A DNA stretch of 64,000 bases from Streptomyces sp. B3I8 (GCF_030816915.1 NZ_JAUSYN010000002.1:6461501-6525500); one strand, 5' to 3'. Numbered from the stretch's first letter, positions 15,588 through 24,221 are shown. Notes: generated by a model not told the origin, from the letters alone. Numbers and translations are program-made.

Positions 15588-17009
15588 TCACCCGATCCCG
15601 ACCCCGACCCCGACCCCGATCCCGAACCCGACCACGGCCTTGCCACGCATCAGGAAGTCCGACAGATAGCCGTCGTGGGGCACTCCCGGAGCCATCCAGT
15701 ACGTCGGGTGGTCACCGGCGTACACGTTGGCGATGGAGGGTTCCGCCACCAGCGTGTCGAGCAGCGCACGATCGCGGGAGAGGACCGAGAGCACGAGTGT
15801 CCCGCGCAGCGGGGCGATTCCGTCCGAACGGCTCCAGGGCGCCACCCACACACAGGGGAAGGGGAGTTCGGTCCGCACCTGCGGGGCACGGGCGTCGGCG
15901 ACCTGGTGGACGGCCGGCCGCAGGACGGCACTTCCGTCCCCGAGGTCGTCGACGACGCCGTCACCGCCGAGCCAGGCGCGGGTCCCCGCCGCCACCGACC
16001 TCAGGTAGGAGTCGAGGGCCCGGGCCCGGTCCAGCGGGCACACCGGGAGAACCGCCCGGGCGTCCTGCGGCGGCAGACCGGGCAGTCGGGACAGGCGCGC
16101 GGCGAGGGCCTCGGCGAGCGGCGCCGGGTCGCCCTCGACGAGGACGGCGGTGGCGTTGACGCACGCGGTGCCGGCCTCGTCGGCGACGGAAGCGACGATC
16201 GCGTCCAGGTGCTCCCGCCAGTCCGTGTCCGCCGTGATGAGGATCTTCGTCCGGCCTGGTCCCTGGGGCAGCACGCGGGCGTCGTGGGCGTAGCGGGCGA
16301 CGACCTCGTCACCGCCGTACACCACCGCACGGTCGGCGCCGCGGATCAGCGTCTGCGCGGTCCGGTGGTCCGTGGGCAGCAGCGCCAGCCGGTCCTGGCC
16401 GACGCCCGCCCGGTGCAGCGCGCCGACCAGGCGGTGCGGGGTGAACGGCTCGCGCCGCGAGGGCCGTACGGCCACGCGGTAGCCGAGGGCCAGCGCCTCC
16501 AGCCACAGCCGGTGGACCCCCGGGTGATTGCCGGAGGCGTTGACCGCGAACACCTCGCCCCGGCGGGCCCACACGGCGTGCCCGGCCCCGAGGGAGGGGT
16601 CCCGTCGGTCCCGGACCGTTCCGCGCGGCCTGCCCTGCTCGGCGGAGGCACGGGCGCGGCTGACGAACCTCGCCGTGCCGCGTGTCGCGTGGCGCACCAC
16701 GGTCAGCGGCGTACCGGAGGTCCGGCTGACCAGGTACTCGTACTCGCGCAGGCCCAGCCCGCCGACGGTGCCGGTGGCGAACTCCTCGGCGGCCGTCTCA
16801 AGCAGCGCGTCGAGGCCGTCCGCCGGGACCGGCCCGGCCTTGCGCAGGGCGGCCAGCGCCCGGTCGACGTACACCGGCGGCACCAGGCTCAGCCGCGCGA
16901 CCTCGGCACCGGACACATCCGTCACGGTGTCCGGCACACGGGTGCGGTAGGGACCGCGGGGACCCAGGGCGTCCAGGTACACCGGCGCGGCGACATCGGC
17001 TGCGGCCAT
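15588..17009 (-). CDS. LuxC-like acyl-CoA/acyl reductase
   Basis: A 473-aa enzyme of the aldehyde-dehydrogenase superfamily, LuxC/acyl-CoA reductase branch, which reduces an activated acyl group to aldehyde with NAD(P)H. Seen: VFAVNASGNHPGVHRLWLEA near residue 180, GGDEVVARYAHDARVLPQGPGRTK, and the probable catalytic Cys in DEAGTACVNATAV. The ATG overlaps the stop of the upstream acyl-activating gene by one base (TGATG), so the two are translationally coupled. Together they resemble the EhpF/EhpG pair of phenazine pathways, which reduces a carboxylic acid. The last residues are an odd GVGVGVG run encoded by eight hexamer repeats (15591-15638). The enzyme family is clear; the substrate is unknown. 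Confidence 0.8.
   Translation of the reverse strand: MAAADVAAPVYLDALGPRGPYRTRVPDTVTDVSGAEVARLSLVPPVYVDRALAALRKAGPVPADGLDALLETAAEEFATGTVGGLGLREYEYLVSRTSGTPLTVVRHATRGTARFVSRARASAEQGRPRGTVRDRRDPSLGAGHAVWARRGEVFAVNASGNHPGVHRLWLEALALGYRVAVRPSRREPFTPHRLVGALHRAGVGQDRLALLPTDHRTAQTLIRGADRAVVYGGDEVVARYAHDARVLPQGPGRTKILITADTDWREHLDAIVASVADEAGTACVNATAVLVEGDPAPLAEALAARLSRLPGLPPQDARAVLPVCPLDRARALDSYLRSVAAGTRAWLGGDGVVDDLGDGSAVLRPAVHQVADARAPQVRTELPFPCVWVAPWSRSDGIAPLRGTLVLSVLSRDRALLDTLVAEPSIANVYAGDHPTYWMAPGVPHDGYLSDFLMRGKAVVGFGIGVGVGVGIG
15591..15638. repeat. Hexanucleotide tandem repeat encoding a Gly-Val tail
   Basis: Eight consecutive hexamers of the form CCCGA(C/T/A). They code on the minus strand for the GF/GIGVGVGVGVGIG C-terminus of the LuxC-like protein. 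In-frame slippage would only change tail length. Confidence 0.8.
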
Positions 17010-18109
17010 CAGTACACGCCCTCGATCACGGTCTCGCCCGCTACCGTGGGCACCGGCGCCACGTCCGCCACGGCGTCCCCCGCCTGACCGCCCGCGGGCC
17101 GGACGCGCACGGCCGTGTCGCGCTCGGCGTTGTGGGGGATGAGCATGGACTTGCTGACGTGGCTGACGATCACCTGGCCGCGCTCGCCCACCGCGACGCG
17201 TTCCCCGGTGGCGGGGTCGACGACCGACAGGAACACGTACGGCGACACCGGGTCGAAGACGCAGGGCTGCGAGGCGTCGAGGCCGGCGCGTTCGAGCAGC
17301 GCGGTGAGCATCATGGTGTTGCCGTACATGCCGATCAGCGGCACGTCGGGGAAGACCTCCGTGGCCAGCAGGTGACGGGTGTCGGGGTCCATGTGGGTGC
17401 CGCCCCAGACAATGGCCCGGACCGAACCGTTGATCCGCTCCAGGAGGTCGTCCTCGCGGGCGAAGCGCTCCAGCAGGGGCGTGGTGGCGGCCAGTACCCC
17501 GATGTCCTGGGTCAGCAGGATCCGTCGGCACTGTTCGACGAGGTGGTCGGTGTAGGACTCGACCTCGTCGCCGCGGCCCGTGGCGATCAGCTTCCGCACC
17601 CACCGGGGGTCCATGTCGATGCTCAGTCCCGGGCCGCCGAGCGAGGCCGCCGCCCGTTGCAGCACGTCCCCCACCAGATGCGGACCGGTCGGCGCCACTG
17701 TCAGCCACTGGGCACCGACCGGCAGGCCGTGCTCCCGCAGACGCCCGTCGACCTGTGCGGTGCTGTGCCGCATCCAGTCGTCGAGCTGGACGACCCGCTT
17801 GGGCGCCCCGGTCGTCCCGCCGCTGTCGAAGACGTTGAGCAGCCGGGCCTCGCCGCCGTAGCCCCGGGGAATCAGGTCCGCCACCGGGACGTGGCGCAGT
17901 TCGTCGCTCAGGTCGGGGAAGAGCGCCAGGTCGTCCACGCCCTTGACGTCCCGCCGCGGATCGAAGGCGAGCCGTTCGGCCCGGTCCAGCCAGTAGCGGG
18001 AGCCGGTCTCCGGGGCGAAGTGCCAGCGCACGGCGGCGCGCACGAACTCGTCCGGATCGACGCCGTCGAACGGTCCGGCATCCAGGACGGCGGGGGAGTC
18101 GTACGTCAT
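17009..18109 (-). CDS. LuxE/EhpF-like acyl-activating (adenylating) enzyme
   Basis: A 366-aa ANL-superfamily-like protein without the usual C-terminal adenylation subdomain. The P-loop-like motif is FDSGGTTGAPKRVVQLD (about residues 94-110). A downstream GMYGNTMMLTAL supplies the ATP/acyl region and GERGQVIVSH the hinge-like end. Relatives are annotated as phenazine antibiotic biosynthesis proteins (EhpF) or LuxE acyl-protein synthetases; they activate a carboxylic acid as acyl-AMP and hand it to a LuxC-like reductase. It is coupled to the LuxC-like gene by a one-base overlap. The ATG at 18109 follows GAAGGA. A 79-bp gap separates it from the deacetylase gene upstream. Confidence 0.8.
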   Translation of the reverse strand: MTYDSPAVLDAGPFDGVDPDEFVRAAVRWHFAPETGSRYWLDRAERLAFDPRRDVKGVDDLALFPDLSDELRHVPVADLIPRGYGGEARLLNVFDSGGTTGAPKRVVQLDDWMRHSTAQVDGRLREHGLPVGAQWLTVAPTGPHLVGDVLQRAAASLGGPGLSIDMDPRWVRKLIATGRGDEVESYTDHLVEQCRRILLTQDIGVLAATTPLLERFAREDDLLERINGSVRAIVWGGTHMDPDTRHLLATEVFPDVPLIGMYGNTMMLTALLERAGLDASQPCVFDPVSPYVFLSVVDPATGERVAVGERGQVIVSHVSKSMLIPHNAERDTAVRVRPAGGQAGDAVADVAPVPTVAGETVIEGVY

Positions 18110-18188
18110 GATCGGTCCTTCCTCGGCACGGGCTCGTGCGGCGCGTGCGGCTGGCGGGAATGGCGACGAGGGGTGCGCGGGCGCCCGG

Positions 18189-18932
18189 TCATCGGCCGAA
18201 CAGTTCGAAGGCGACGGCGGGAGCGCCGTCGAACCGTGCGCGGTGGACGCCGGTGCTCTCGCGCAGGAAGCGGCGCGCGTACGTCTCGGGGTCCTCCTCG
18301 GTCAGGGCTTCGAGGTAGGTCCGGTGCCGCAGCAGGGACTGGACGCCCTGTTCGAAGCCCGGTTCGGCGGACACGGCGTGGGACGGCGTCGGTGAGTTGG
18401 CGACGGCCACCCAGCGGACACCGTTCCAGGGCGGCAGCCCTCGTTCGGCCAGTTCCGGGAAGATCCAGCGGTTGCCGGCGTCCGCCGCCGCGTCCAGCAC
18501 GGCGCGCCCCACCGCCACGTGGTCCGGCGTGTTCCAGGCCCCGGTGGCCCAGGTGTCCCGGTGGTTCAGTGTGATCACCAGCTCGGGCCGGTGACGCCGT
18601 ACGGCGGCGGCGATGTCGCGGCGCAGGGAGACGCCGTACTCGATCACTCCGTCCCGGTGGTCGAGGAACTCCACCGCGCGGACACCGACCGCCGCGGCGG
18701 CGGCCCGCTGTTCCGCCTCCCGCAGGGGGCCGGCCCGTCCGGGATCCAGCGTGTCGATGCCTGCCTCACCGCGGGTGGCGAGCAGGTACGTGACCTCCCT
18801 GCCGTCGGCCACCCAGGAGGCCACGGCCGCCGAGCACCCGTACTCGAGGTCGTCGGGGTGGGCCACCACGGCCAGGGCCCGCCGCCAGTCGTCCGGCATC
18901 GGGCGCAGCGGTGCGGGAGCGGTGCCGGTCAC
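18189..18932 (-). CDS. PIG-L (LmbE) family N-acetyl-type deacetylase
   Basis: A 247-aa zinc-dependent deacetylase of the PIG-L/LmbE family, which includes MshB, Mca and natural-product deacetylases. The metal-binding AHPDDLEYGC motif is at about residue 28. A second motif VEFLDHRDGVIEY follows, then NHRDTWATGAWNTPDH, supplying the third ligand. The GTG start overlaps the stop of the flavoprotein gene by four bases (GTGA), so it is in the same transcript. Genome context (flavin reductase, acyl-activation, acyl reduction) argues for a small specialised pathway rather than mycothiol synthesis, but that is inference. Confidence 0.88.
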   Translation of the reverse strand: MTGTAPAPLRPMPDDWRRALAVVAHPDDLEYGCSAAVASWVADGREVTYLLATRGEAGIDTLDPGRAGPLREAEQRAAAAAVGVRAVEFLDHRDGVIEYGVSLRRDIAAAVRRHRPELVITLNHRDTWATGAWNTPDHVAVGRAVLDAAADAGNRWIFPELAERGLPPWNGVRWVAVANSPTPSHAVSAEPGFEQGVQSLLRHRTYLEALTEEDPETYARRFLRESTGVHRARFDGAPAVAFELFGR

Positions 18933-20191
18933 GCCTGGTCTCCCGTCGGTCGCGCGTGCGGGGGAAGCAGGCTCTCCAGCGGGACCGAGGGGTCGGCGAG
19001 GGCGGCGTCGTCCGTCGTCGCGCCCGACTCGATCAGGGCGCGGATCGTCCCGATGACGTCCCACAGGTTGACGCTCATGCCCGCCAGCACCCGGTCGCCG
19101 GACATCCAGAACGCGAGGAACCGTCGCTCCTCGCGCGACCCGCGGAAGACGACGCGGTCGTAGCCGCCGGGTTCGGTGTACCCGGTGTACTCCATGCCGA
19201 GGTCGTACTGGTCGGTGTAGAAGTACGGCAGCCGGTCGTACACCGCGTCCTGGCCGAGCATGCTCAGCGCGGCGGTGCGGGGCTGGTGCAGCGCGTTGGC
19301 CCAGTGCTCCACGCGCAGGTGTCGGCCGAGCCGGGGGTGGTAGGCGCTGGCCACGTCACCGGCGGCGTGCACACCGGCGGCGGAGGTTCGCAGGTGGGCG
19401 TCCGTCACGATGCCGTCGCGCACGTCGAGGCCCGCCTCCTCGGCCAGACGGACGTTGGGTGTGATCCCCACCCCCACGACCACGGCGTCCGCGGGCAGGT
19501 GAGTGCCGTCGGCGAGCCGGACCCCGTCGACGCGGCCCCCGTTTCCCGTGACGGCCTCGATCCGGGCATGGGGACGCAGGTCCACACCGTGCTCCCGGTG
19601 CAGACCGGCGAAGACCTCGGCCGCCTCCCGGCCCAGGACCTTCAGCAGGGGCAGCTCACCGCGCTCCAGCACGGTCACCTCCGCGCCGGCCGCCCGGGCC
19701 GCCGCCGCCGTCTCCAGCCCGATCCAGCCGCCGCCGACCACCACGATCCGGGCGCCTTCGGTGAACGCCTCCTTGAGGCGCTCGCTGTCGCCCACGCGCC
19801 GCAGATACAGCACGCCCTCCAGGTCCGCGCCCGGCACCGACAGGCGGCGCGGCGAGGAACCGGTGGCCAGCAGCAGACCGGCGTAGGGCACGCGACGGCC
19901 GTCGTCCAGCGTCACCGCCCGGCCACGCGCGTCGACGGACGCCACGCTCGTGCCCAGGCGCAGATCGACGTCGTGCTCCCGGTACCAGCTCTCGGGGTGC
20001 ACGTGGATGGACTCGCGGTCCTCCTTGCCCAGCAGGTAACCCTTGGACAGCGGCGGCCGGATGTACGGCCGTTCCCGCTCGTCCCCGATGACGACGAGCG
20101 GCCCGTCGTGGCCGTGCTCGCGCAGTTCCTCCGCGGCCTTGCCGGCGGCGAGACCGCCCCCGACGATCACGAACGTCTTCGCACGCGGCAT
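18929..20191 (-). CDS. FAD-dependent pyridine nucleotide-disulphide oxidoreductase, ferredoxin-reductase type
   Basis: A 420-aa flavoprotein of the BphA4/rubredoxin-ferredoxin reductase type. The N-terminal FAD fold is FVIVGGGLAAGKAAEELR, followed by RPPLSKGYLLG. The NAD fold is IVVVGGGWIGLETAAAARAAG, then AGDVASAYHPRLGRHLRVEHW, and a reductase C-terminal domain follows. Such enzymes pass electrons from NAD(P)H to a ferredoxin or to an oxygenase. The ATG at 20191 is preferred (GGGGAT upstream); a GTG at 20221 is the alternative. It heads a four-gene minus-strand operon behind an exact TGTCACA-N16-GGTC promoter (20250-20276). Confidence 0.9.
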   Translation of the reverse strand: MPRAKTFVIVGGGLAAGKAAEELREHGHDGPLVVIGDERERPYIRPPLSKGYLLGKEDRESIHVHPESWYREHDVDLRLGTSVASVDARGRAVTLDDGRRVPYAGLLLATGSSPRRLSVPGADLEGVLYLRRVGDSERLKEAFTEGARIVVVGGGWIGLETAAAARAAGAEVTVLERGELPLLKVLGREAAEVFAGLHREHGVDLRPHARIEAVTGNGGRVDGVRLADGTHLPADAVVVGVGITPNVRLAEEAGLDVRDGIVTDAHLRTSAAGVHAAGDVASAYHPRLGRHLRVEHWANALHQPRTAALSMLGQDAVYDRLPYFYTDQYDLGMEYTGYTEPGGYDRVVFRGSREERRFLAFWMSGDRVLAGMSVNLWDVIGTIRALIESGATTDDAALADPSVPLESLLPPHARPTGDQA

Positions 20192-20249
20192 GAGATCCCC
20201 GTCCCAGTCTGTGAGGCGCACACGGACCGAGTGGTCCGGTCACCCTTCA

Positions 20250-20276
20250 GACCGGGCGACGGCACGCGTTGTGACA
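20250..20276 (-). promoter_or_regulatory. ECF41/SigJ-type promoter motif for the FAD reductase/PIG-L/EhpF/LuxC operon
   Basis: Exact TGTCACA on the minus strand (20276-20270), 16 bp, GGTC (20253-20250). Leader about 50 nt to the ATG at 20191. Confidence 0.75.
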
Positions 20277-20337
20277 CCGTGGCACGGGCCCGCCCGGCCC
20301 CGTGCTCCGGAGTTCGCCGCCCGCCCCGCCCGCCGGT

Positions 20338-21102
20338 TCACCGGCGGCCCGGCCGCGTCACCGCCAGAACACGCGGATCGTCGTGCCCCGGCAGCGGGAC
20401 GAAGCCGTGCTGTGCCAGGTCGTCAACGATCCGAGCACGCGAGGCGGGCCACATCCAGAACGACTCCGTGTGCTCCCGCAGCACACGTCCTCCGCTGCGC
20501 ACCCAGTAGTCGGCACGTGTGCGGATGCGGTATCCCGCCGCGGACATCGTCATGCGCCCGCCGTACACGTGCGCGCCCACCCGCTGCTCCGGCAGACGGC
20601 GCACGACGTCGCGAGGGGGCAGCAGCGCGGGCGGCGGTTCCAGGAGGAGCGTGCCCCCGGGAGCCAGGGCCGCGTGGATCGCGGGCCACAGCGCGTCCCG
20701 CGCGGCCGGGGGGAGACAGGCGACCGTGTTGTGGCACACGGCCACGTCCGCGACCGCGTACAGCGCCGCTTCGTCCAGGGCGTACGGGTGCACGGTCACC
20801 CGCTCGCGCCGACCCGCGGGCAGGGTGGCGAGGCGGGTGAGCAGGGAGGTGCGCATGGCTCGCGCCGGCTCCACCGCGTGCACGTCGGCCGCGGACTCGG
20901 CCAGGCTCATCAGCGTGACCCGGCCGGTCCCGGCACCGATGTCCAGCACACCGAGACGGGCCCGCGCGACATGTCGGCCGTAGAGGTCGCGGACGCGTGC
21001 CGCGTCCCGGTCGGCCTGAAGGATGTCGTAGAACTCGGCGGTCACGGCGTAGGGGTCCGGGTCCGGCCGGGACACCGGTGCTCCGGTGATGACGAGGTGC
21101 AT
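20338..21102 (-). CDS. SAM-dependent class I methyltransferase, probably leaderless
   Basis: A 254-aa Rossmann-fold methyltransferase. Motif I is VLDIGAGTGRVTL (about residue 52-64). The acidic end of beta-2 is VHAVEPARAMR, and motif IV lies near DVAVCHNTVACL. The C-terminal region is beta-rich and variable, as in small-molecule methyltransferases. No ribosome site precedes the ATG at 21102. The promoter motif at 21112-21138 places the transcript start within a few bases of the ATG, so the mRNA is probably leaderless. It is separated by 146 bp from the reductase operon on the same strand and may join that pathway. The substrate is unknown. Confidence 0.85.
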   Translation of the reverse strand: MHLVITGAPVSRPDPDPYAVTAEFYDILQADRDAARVRDLYGRHVARARLGVLDIGAGTGRVTLMSLAESAADVHAVEPARAMRTSLLTRLATLPAGRRERVTVHPYALDEAALYAVADVAVCHNTVACLPPAARDALWPAIHAALAPGGTLLLEPPPALLPPRDVVRRLPEQRVGAHVYGGRMTMSAAGYRIRTRADYWVRSGGRVLREHTESFWMWPASRARIVDDLAQHGFVPLPGHDDPRVLAVTRPGRR

Positions 21103-21111
21103 GTCCAGCTA

Positions 21112-21138
21112 GACAACGTGTGAGCCGGGCCTGTGACA
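21112..21138 (-). promoter_or_regulatory. ECF41/SigJ-type promoter motif before the methyltransferase
   Basis: Exact TGTCACA on the minus strand (21138-21132), 16 bp, TGTC (21115-21112). The ATG is only 10 bp downstream of the -10, predicting a leaderless mRNA. Confidence 0.7.
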
Positions 21139-21202
21139 GCGGGTGCCGCGCGCGGGGCCCGTCCCGAGCGGGTCCGAGGTGAGGCCCGTCACGGGGGCGG
21201 GC

Positions 21203-21229
21203 TGTCACAAGTGGGTGGCACACGCAGTC
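21203..21229 (+). promoter_or_regulatory. ECF41/SigJ-type promoter motif before 2-hydroxyacid dehydrogenase
   Basis: Exact TGTCACA (21203-21209), 16 bp, AGTC (21226-21229). Leader about 45 nt to the ATG at 21282. Divergent from the methyltransferase site. Confidence 0.65.
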
Positions 21230-21281
21230 AATTCTCCGGTTCCGGCTCGCGGAACCCGGAGGGAAAGCAGAACACGCCGTC

Positions 21282-22220
21282 ATGACCGTGAGAAACCCGC
21301 AGGTATGGCTGCCCGCCCAGTTCGCCGATCTCATCGACCTGCCGCCAGGACTGGAGTACGCCCGCTGGGACGGCCGTTCGGCCTTCCCGTCGGACCCGGC
21401 GGAGGTGGAGTTCTACGCCCCGCCGCTGACCAAGGACATCGGTGTCATCGGCAGGCCCCTGCCCCGCATGACACATCTGCGCGCGGTGCAGGCCCTGAGT
21501 GCCGGCACGGACGAACTGCGCGTGGAGCTGGACCGGCTCCCTCGCCCCGTGACCCTGTGCAACGCGGGCAAGGTCCCCGCTCCGAGCACTGCCGAACTGG
21601 CCCTGACCCTGATCCTCGCCTCGCTGCGGGGCATACCGGAGTCGGTCCGTGCCCAGGACGGCGGGGCGTGGAGACCGGAGGCCTTCCCGTCCCTGTACGG
21701 GCGGTCCGTGCTCATCGTCGGCTACGGTGCCGTCGGCTCCGCGCTGGAGGAGCTCCTGGTGCCCTTCGGATGTGCGGTGACCCGTGTCGCCGGCGCGGAC
21801 CGGGACGCGCCCCGGGGCCCCGTCCGCTCCGCCGCACACCTGCCCCGGCTCGTGCCCGAAGCCGATGTCGTCGTGCTGTCCACCCCGCTGACCCCGCAGA
21901 CCCGTCAGCTCTTCGACGTGGGCATGCTGGCCCGCATGAAGGACGGCGCCCTGCTCGTCAACGTGGCACGCGGGGCCGTTGTCGACACCGACGCCCTGCT
22001 CAAGGAGACCCACGAGGGCCGGCTGCGGGCCGCGCTCGACGTGACCGACCCCGAGCCGCTCCCGCCGGGGCATCCGCTGCGGGAGACGCCCGGCGTGCTG
22101 ATCACGCCGCACGTCGGCGCGTTCACGTCTTCCCTGTGGCCCCGTCTCGAACAGCTCATCCGACGCCAGTTGAGCCGTTTCGCCGCAGGTGAGGAGCTGG
22201 AGAACGTCGTGTCCCGCTGA
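21282..22220 (+). CDS. D-isomer-specific 2-hydroxyacid dehydrogenase
   Basis: A 312-aa NAD(P)-dependent dehydrogenase acting on D-2-hydroxyacids/2-keto acids. The NAD fold is SVLIVGYGAVGSALEELL near residue 145. The catalytic Arg is in NVARGAVVDTDAL, the Glu in DVTDPEPLPPGHPL, and the His in LITPHVGAFT, so the whole triad is present. It is slightly shorter than typical phosphoglycerate dehydrogenases and lacks an ACT domain, so serine biosynthesis is unlikely. A GGAGGGA lies about 20 bp upstream of the ATG, which is rather far. It is transcribed divergently from the methyltransferase; both have the promoter motif. Confidence 0.88.
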   Translation: MTVRNPQVWLPAQFADLIDLPPGLEYARWDGRSAFPSDPAEVEFYAPPLTKDIGVIGRPLPRMTHLRAVQALSAGTDELRVELDRLPRPVTLCNAGKVPAPSTAELALTLILASLRGIPESVRAQDGGAWRPEAFPSLYGRSVLIVGYGAVGSALEELLVPFGCAVTRVAGADRDAPRGPVRSAAHLPRLVPEADVVVLSTPLTPQTRQLFDVGMLARMKDGALLVNVARGAVVDTDALLKETHEGRLRAALDVTDPEPLPPGHPLRETPGVLITPHVGAFTSSLWPRLEQLIRRQLSRFAAGEELENVVSR

Positions 22221-22559
22221 CACCCGGGCCCGGGCGGGAGCCACCCCGGGGCCGCCCCGCCGCTGTCGTGCCCGGGGCACCGCGCATGTCACACCCGCGC
22301 CGTCTCGCCGGTCATGGTGACGACAGCGACACACGAACCATGCCGAACAGCACAGTGCCGGATGAGCAGGACGCATCGCGCCATAAGTGTGCCGGACGGT
22401 CTTCCCCGTCGGGCGATCCGCGAGGGCGTCCTCACACCCCCGCCACGGGCGCACGGCGGCCGGAAGCCCTCGCGCCGCGCCACCGCCGCGGATCCGCGGC
22501 CAAGCCCGCCACCGCGGCGCCGGTGAGCCGCGGGTGACGCAGAAACGAAGGGTGAAGAG
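22221..22559 (+). other. Long leader/intergenic region before qcrB-like gene
   Basis: About 340 bp. It contains an exact promoter motif at 22287-22313, which would give a leader of roughly 240 nt. A 65-codon open frame from the ATG at 22340 to 22537 (PNSTVPDEQDASRHKCAG at its start) has no ribosome site and mixed codon usage early; it could be a leader peptide or nothing. No other feature seen. Confidence 0.35.
22287..22313 (+). promoter_or_regulatory. ECF41/SigJ-type promoter motif upstream of qcrB-like gene
   Basis: Exact TGTCACA (22287-22293), 16 bp, GGTC (22310-22313). Confidence 0.65.
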
Positions 22560-24179
22560 ATGGGCCACGACAGCCGGCCGGTGGAGCCGGAGCAGGAGCG
22601 CACGGGGGACAGGCTCGCCCGATGGGCGGACAGCCGGCTGGGCCGCCGCCGTGTCGCACGCTCCGTCCGGCGCCTGGTCTTCCCCGATCACTGGTCGTTC
22701 ATGCTCGGTGAGATCGCGCTCTACAGTTTCGTGATCCTGCTGATCACGGGTGTCTATCTGAGCCTCTACTTCCACCCCTCCTCCGACCTCGTGGTCTACC
22801 AGGGCGACTACGCCCTCCTGCGCGGGCAGTTGGTGTCGGAGGCCTTCGACTCGACCCTGCACATCTCCTTCGACGTCCGCGGCGGCCTGCTCGTCCGCCA
22901 GGCACACCACTGGGCGGCCCTGGTCTTCGTCGCCGCCGTCCTCGCCCACATGCTGCGGATCTTCTTCACCGGCGCGTTCCGCAAGCCGCGGGAGCTGAAC
23001 TGGGTGCTGGGGTTCGGACTGCTCGTCCTGGCGATGTTCGCGGGTCTGACCGGCTACGACCTGCCGGGCGACCTGCTGTCCGGCACCGGGCTCCAGGTCG
23101 TCAACGGCACGATCCTGTCGATCCCCGTCGTCGGGACCTATCTGTCGTTCTTCCTCTTCGGCGGTGAGTTCCCCGGCGACGACCTGATCGCCCGCTTCAA
23201 CACCCTGCACGTCCTGATCATCCCCGCACTCATGGTCGCCCTCATCGTCGGCTACGTGGTCCTGGCCCTGCGTCACCGGCCCGCGCAGTACCCCGGACCC
23301 GGCCGTACCCACGACAACGTCGTCGGTCTCCCGGCCAAGGTGTATGCCGTGAAGGCCGCCGGCTACTTCTTCCTCGTGGCCGGCGTGATCTTCTTCATGG
23401 CCGCCGTCGCCGAGATCAACCCCGTCTGGGACTACGGTCCCTTCCGTCCCGACCAGGTCTCCGCCGGCTCCCAGCCCGACTGGTACATGGGTGTCGCCGA
23501 CGGCCTGCTGCGCGTCATGCCCGGCTGGGAGATCTCGCTCTGGGGCCACACCCTGGCCCTGGACAACCTCCTGCCGCTGCTGGCCGGGATGCTGCTCTTC
23601 CTGGCCCTGGGGGCCTACCCGTTCCTGGAGGCCTGGGTCACGGACGACGACAGTGAGCATCACCTGCTGGACCGCCCCCGCAACCGCCCGGTGCGCACCG
23701 CCCTCGGCGTGGCCTGGCTCAGTGTCTACTCGGTGGCCCTGATCGGAGCCGCCAACGACATCATCGCCACCCACCTCCACGTGTCCGTCAACGACGTGAC
23801 CCGAACCGTGCGCGTCGGCCTCTTCGTCGTCCCGGTCCTGGCTTTCCTCGTCACCAGGAGCGTGGCACTGGGACTGCAGCGCAGGGACCGCGACCTGGTG
23901 CTGCACGGGCGCGAGACCGGCGTCATCAAGCGCCTGCCGCACGGCGAGTACGTCGAGGTCCACGAACCCCTCGACCCGGCGCGACTGCACACACTGACCG
24001 CGCACGAGCAGTACCGGCCCCTGGACGCCGCGTCCGCGCGCGAGGGGGACGGTGCCGTGCCCCGTCGCACACAGCGCCTGCGCGCCGGGCTCAGCGGCTT
24101 CCTCTACGGCCCCGGGACGCAGATCCCCAAGCCCACGGTGACCGAACGCGAAGAGATCACCGGTCGGCACGGGTCCTGA
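22560..24179 (+). CDS. Cytochrome b of bc1-type complex (orphan QcrB homologue)
   Basis: A 539-aa membrane protein homologous to actinobacterial QcrB, the quinol-oxidising cytochrome b subunit. It has about nine hydrophobic helices. Heme-ligand histidines lie in RQAHHWAALVFVAAVLAHML and FNTLHVLIIPALM, and the quinol-site PDWYMG motif occurs at about residue 310. The C-terminus carries a long charged extension (HGEYVEVHEPLDPARLHTLT) as in mycolata/Streptomyces QcrB. No QcrA Rieske or QcrC cytochrome c gene is next to it, unlike the canonical qcrCAB operon, so this is a stand-alone paralogue. GAAGGG precedes the ATG at 22560. Confidence 0.9.
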   Translation: MGHDSRPVEPEQERTGDRLARWADSRLGRRRVARSVRRLVFPDHWSFMLGEIALYSFVILLITGVYLSLYFHPSSDLVVYQGDYALLRGQLVSEAFDSTLHISFDVRGGLLVRQAHHWAALVFVAAVLAHMLRIFFTGAFRKPRELNWVLGFGLLVLAMFAGLTGYDLPGDLLSGTGLQVVNGTILSIPVVGTYLSFFLFGGEFPGDDLIARFNTLHVLIIPALMVALIVGYVVLALRHRPAQYPGPGRTHDNVVGLPAKVYAVKAAGYFFLVAGVIFFMAAVAEINPVWDYGPFRPDQVSAGSQPDWYMGVADGLLRVMPGWEISLWGHTLALDNLLPLLAGMLLFLALGAYPFLEAWVTDDDSEHHLLDRPRNRPVRTALGVAWLSVYSVALIGAANDIIATHLHVSVNDVTRTVRVGLFVVPVLAFLVTRSVALGLQRRDRDLVLHGRETGVIKRLPHGEYVEVHEPLDPARLHTLTAHEQYRPLDAASAREGDGAVPRRTQRLRAGLSGFLYGPGTQIPKPTVTEREEITGRHGS

Positions 24180-24221
24180 ACCGCGAGGCGACGCACACGG
24201 GCGGAGACCACGTTCACACCA

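Noticed and set aside
15588..22220. Calling this a phenazine or bioluminescence cluster
   Set aside because: No phz core genes and no luciferase; only the acid-activation and reduction pair resembles such pathways.
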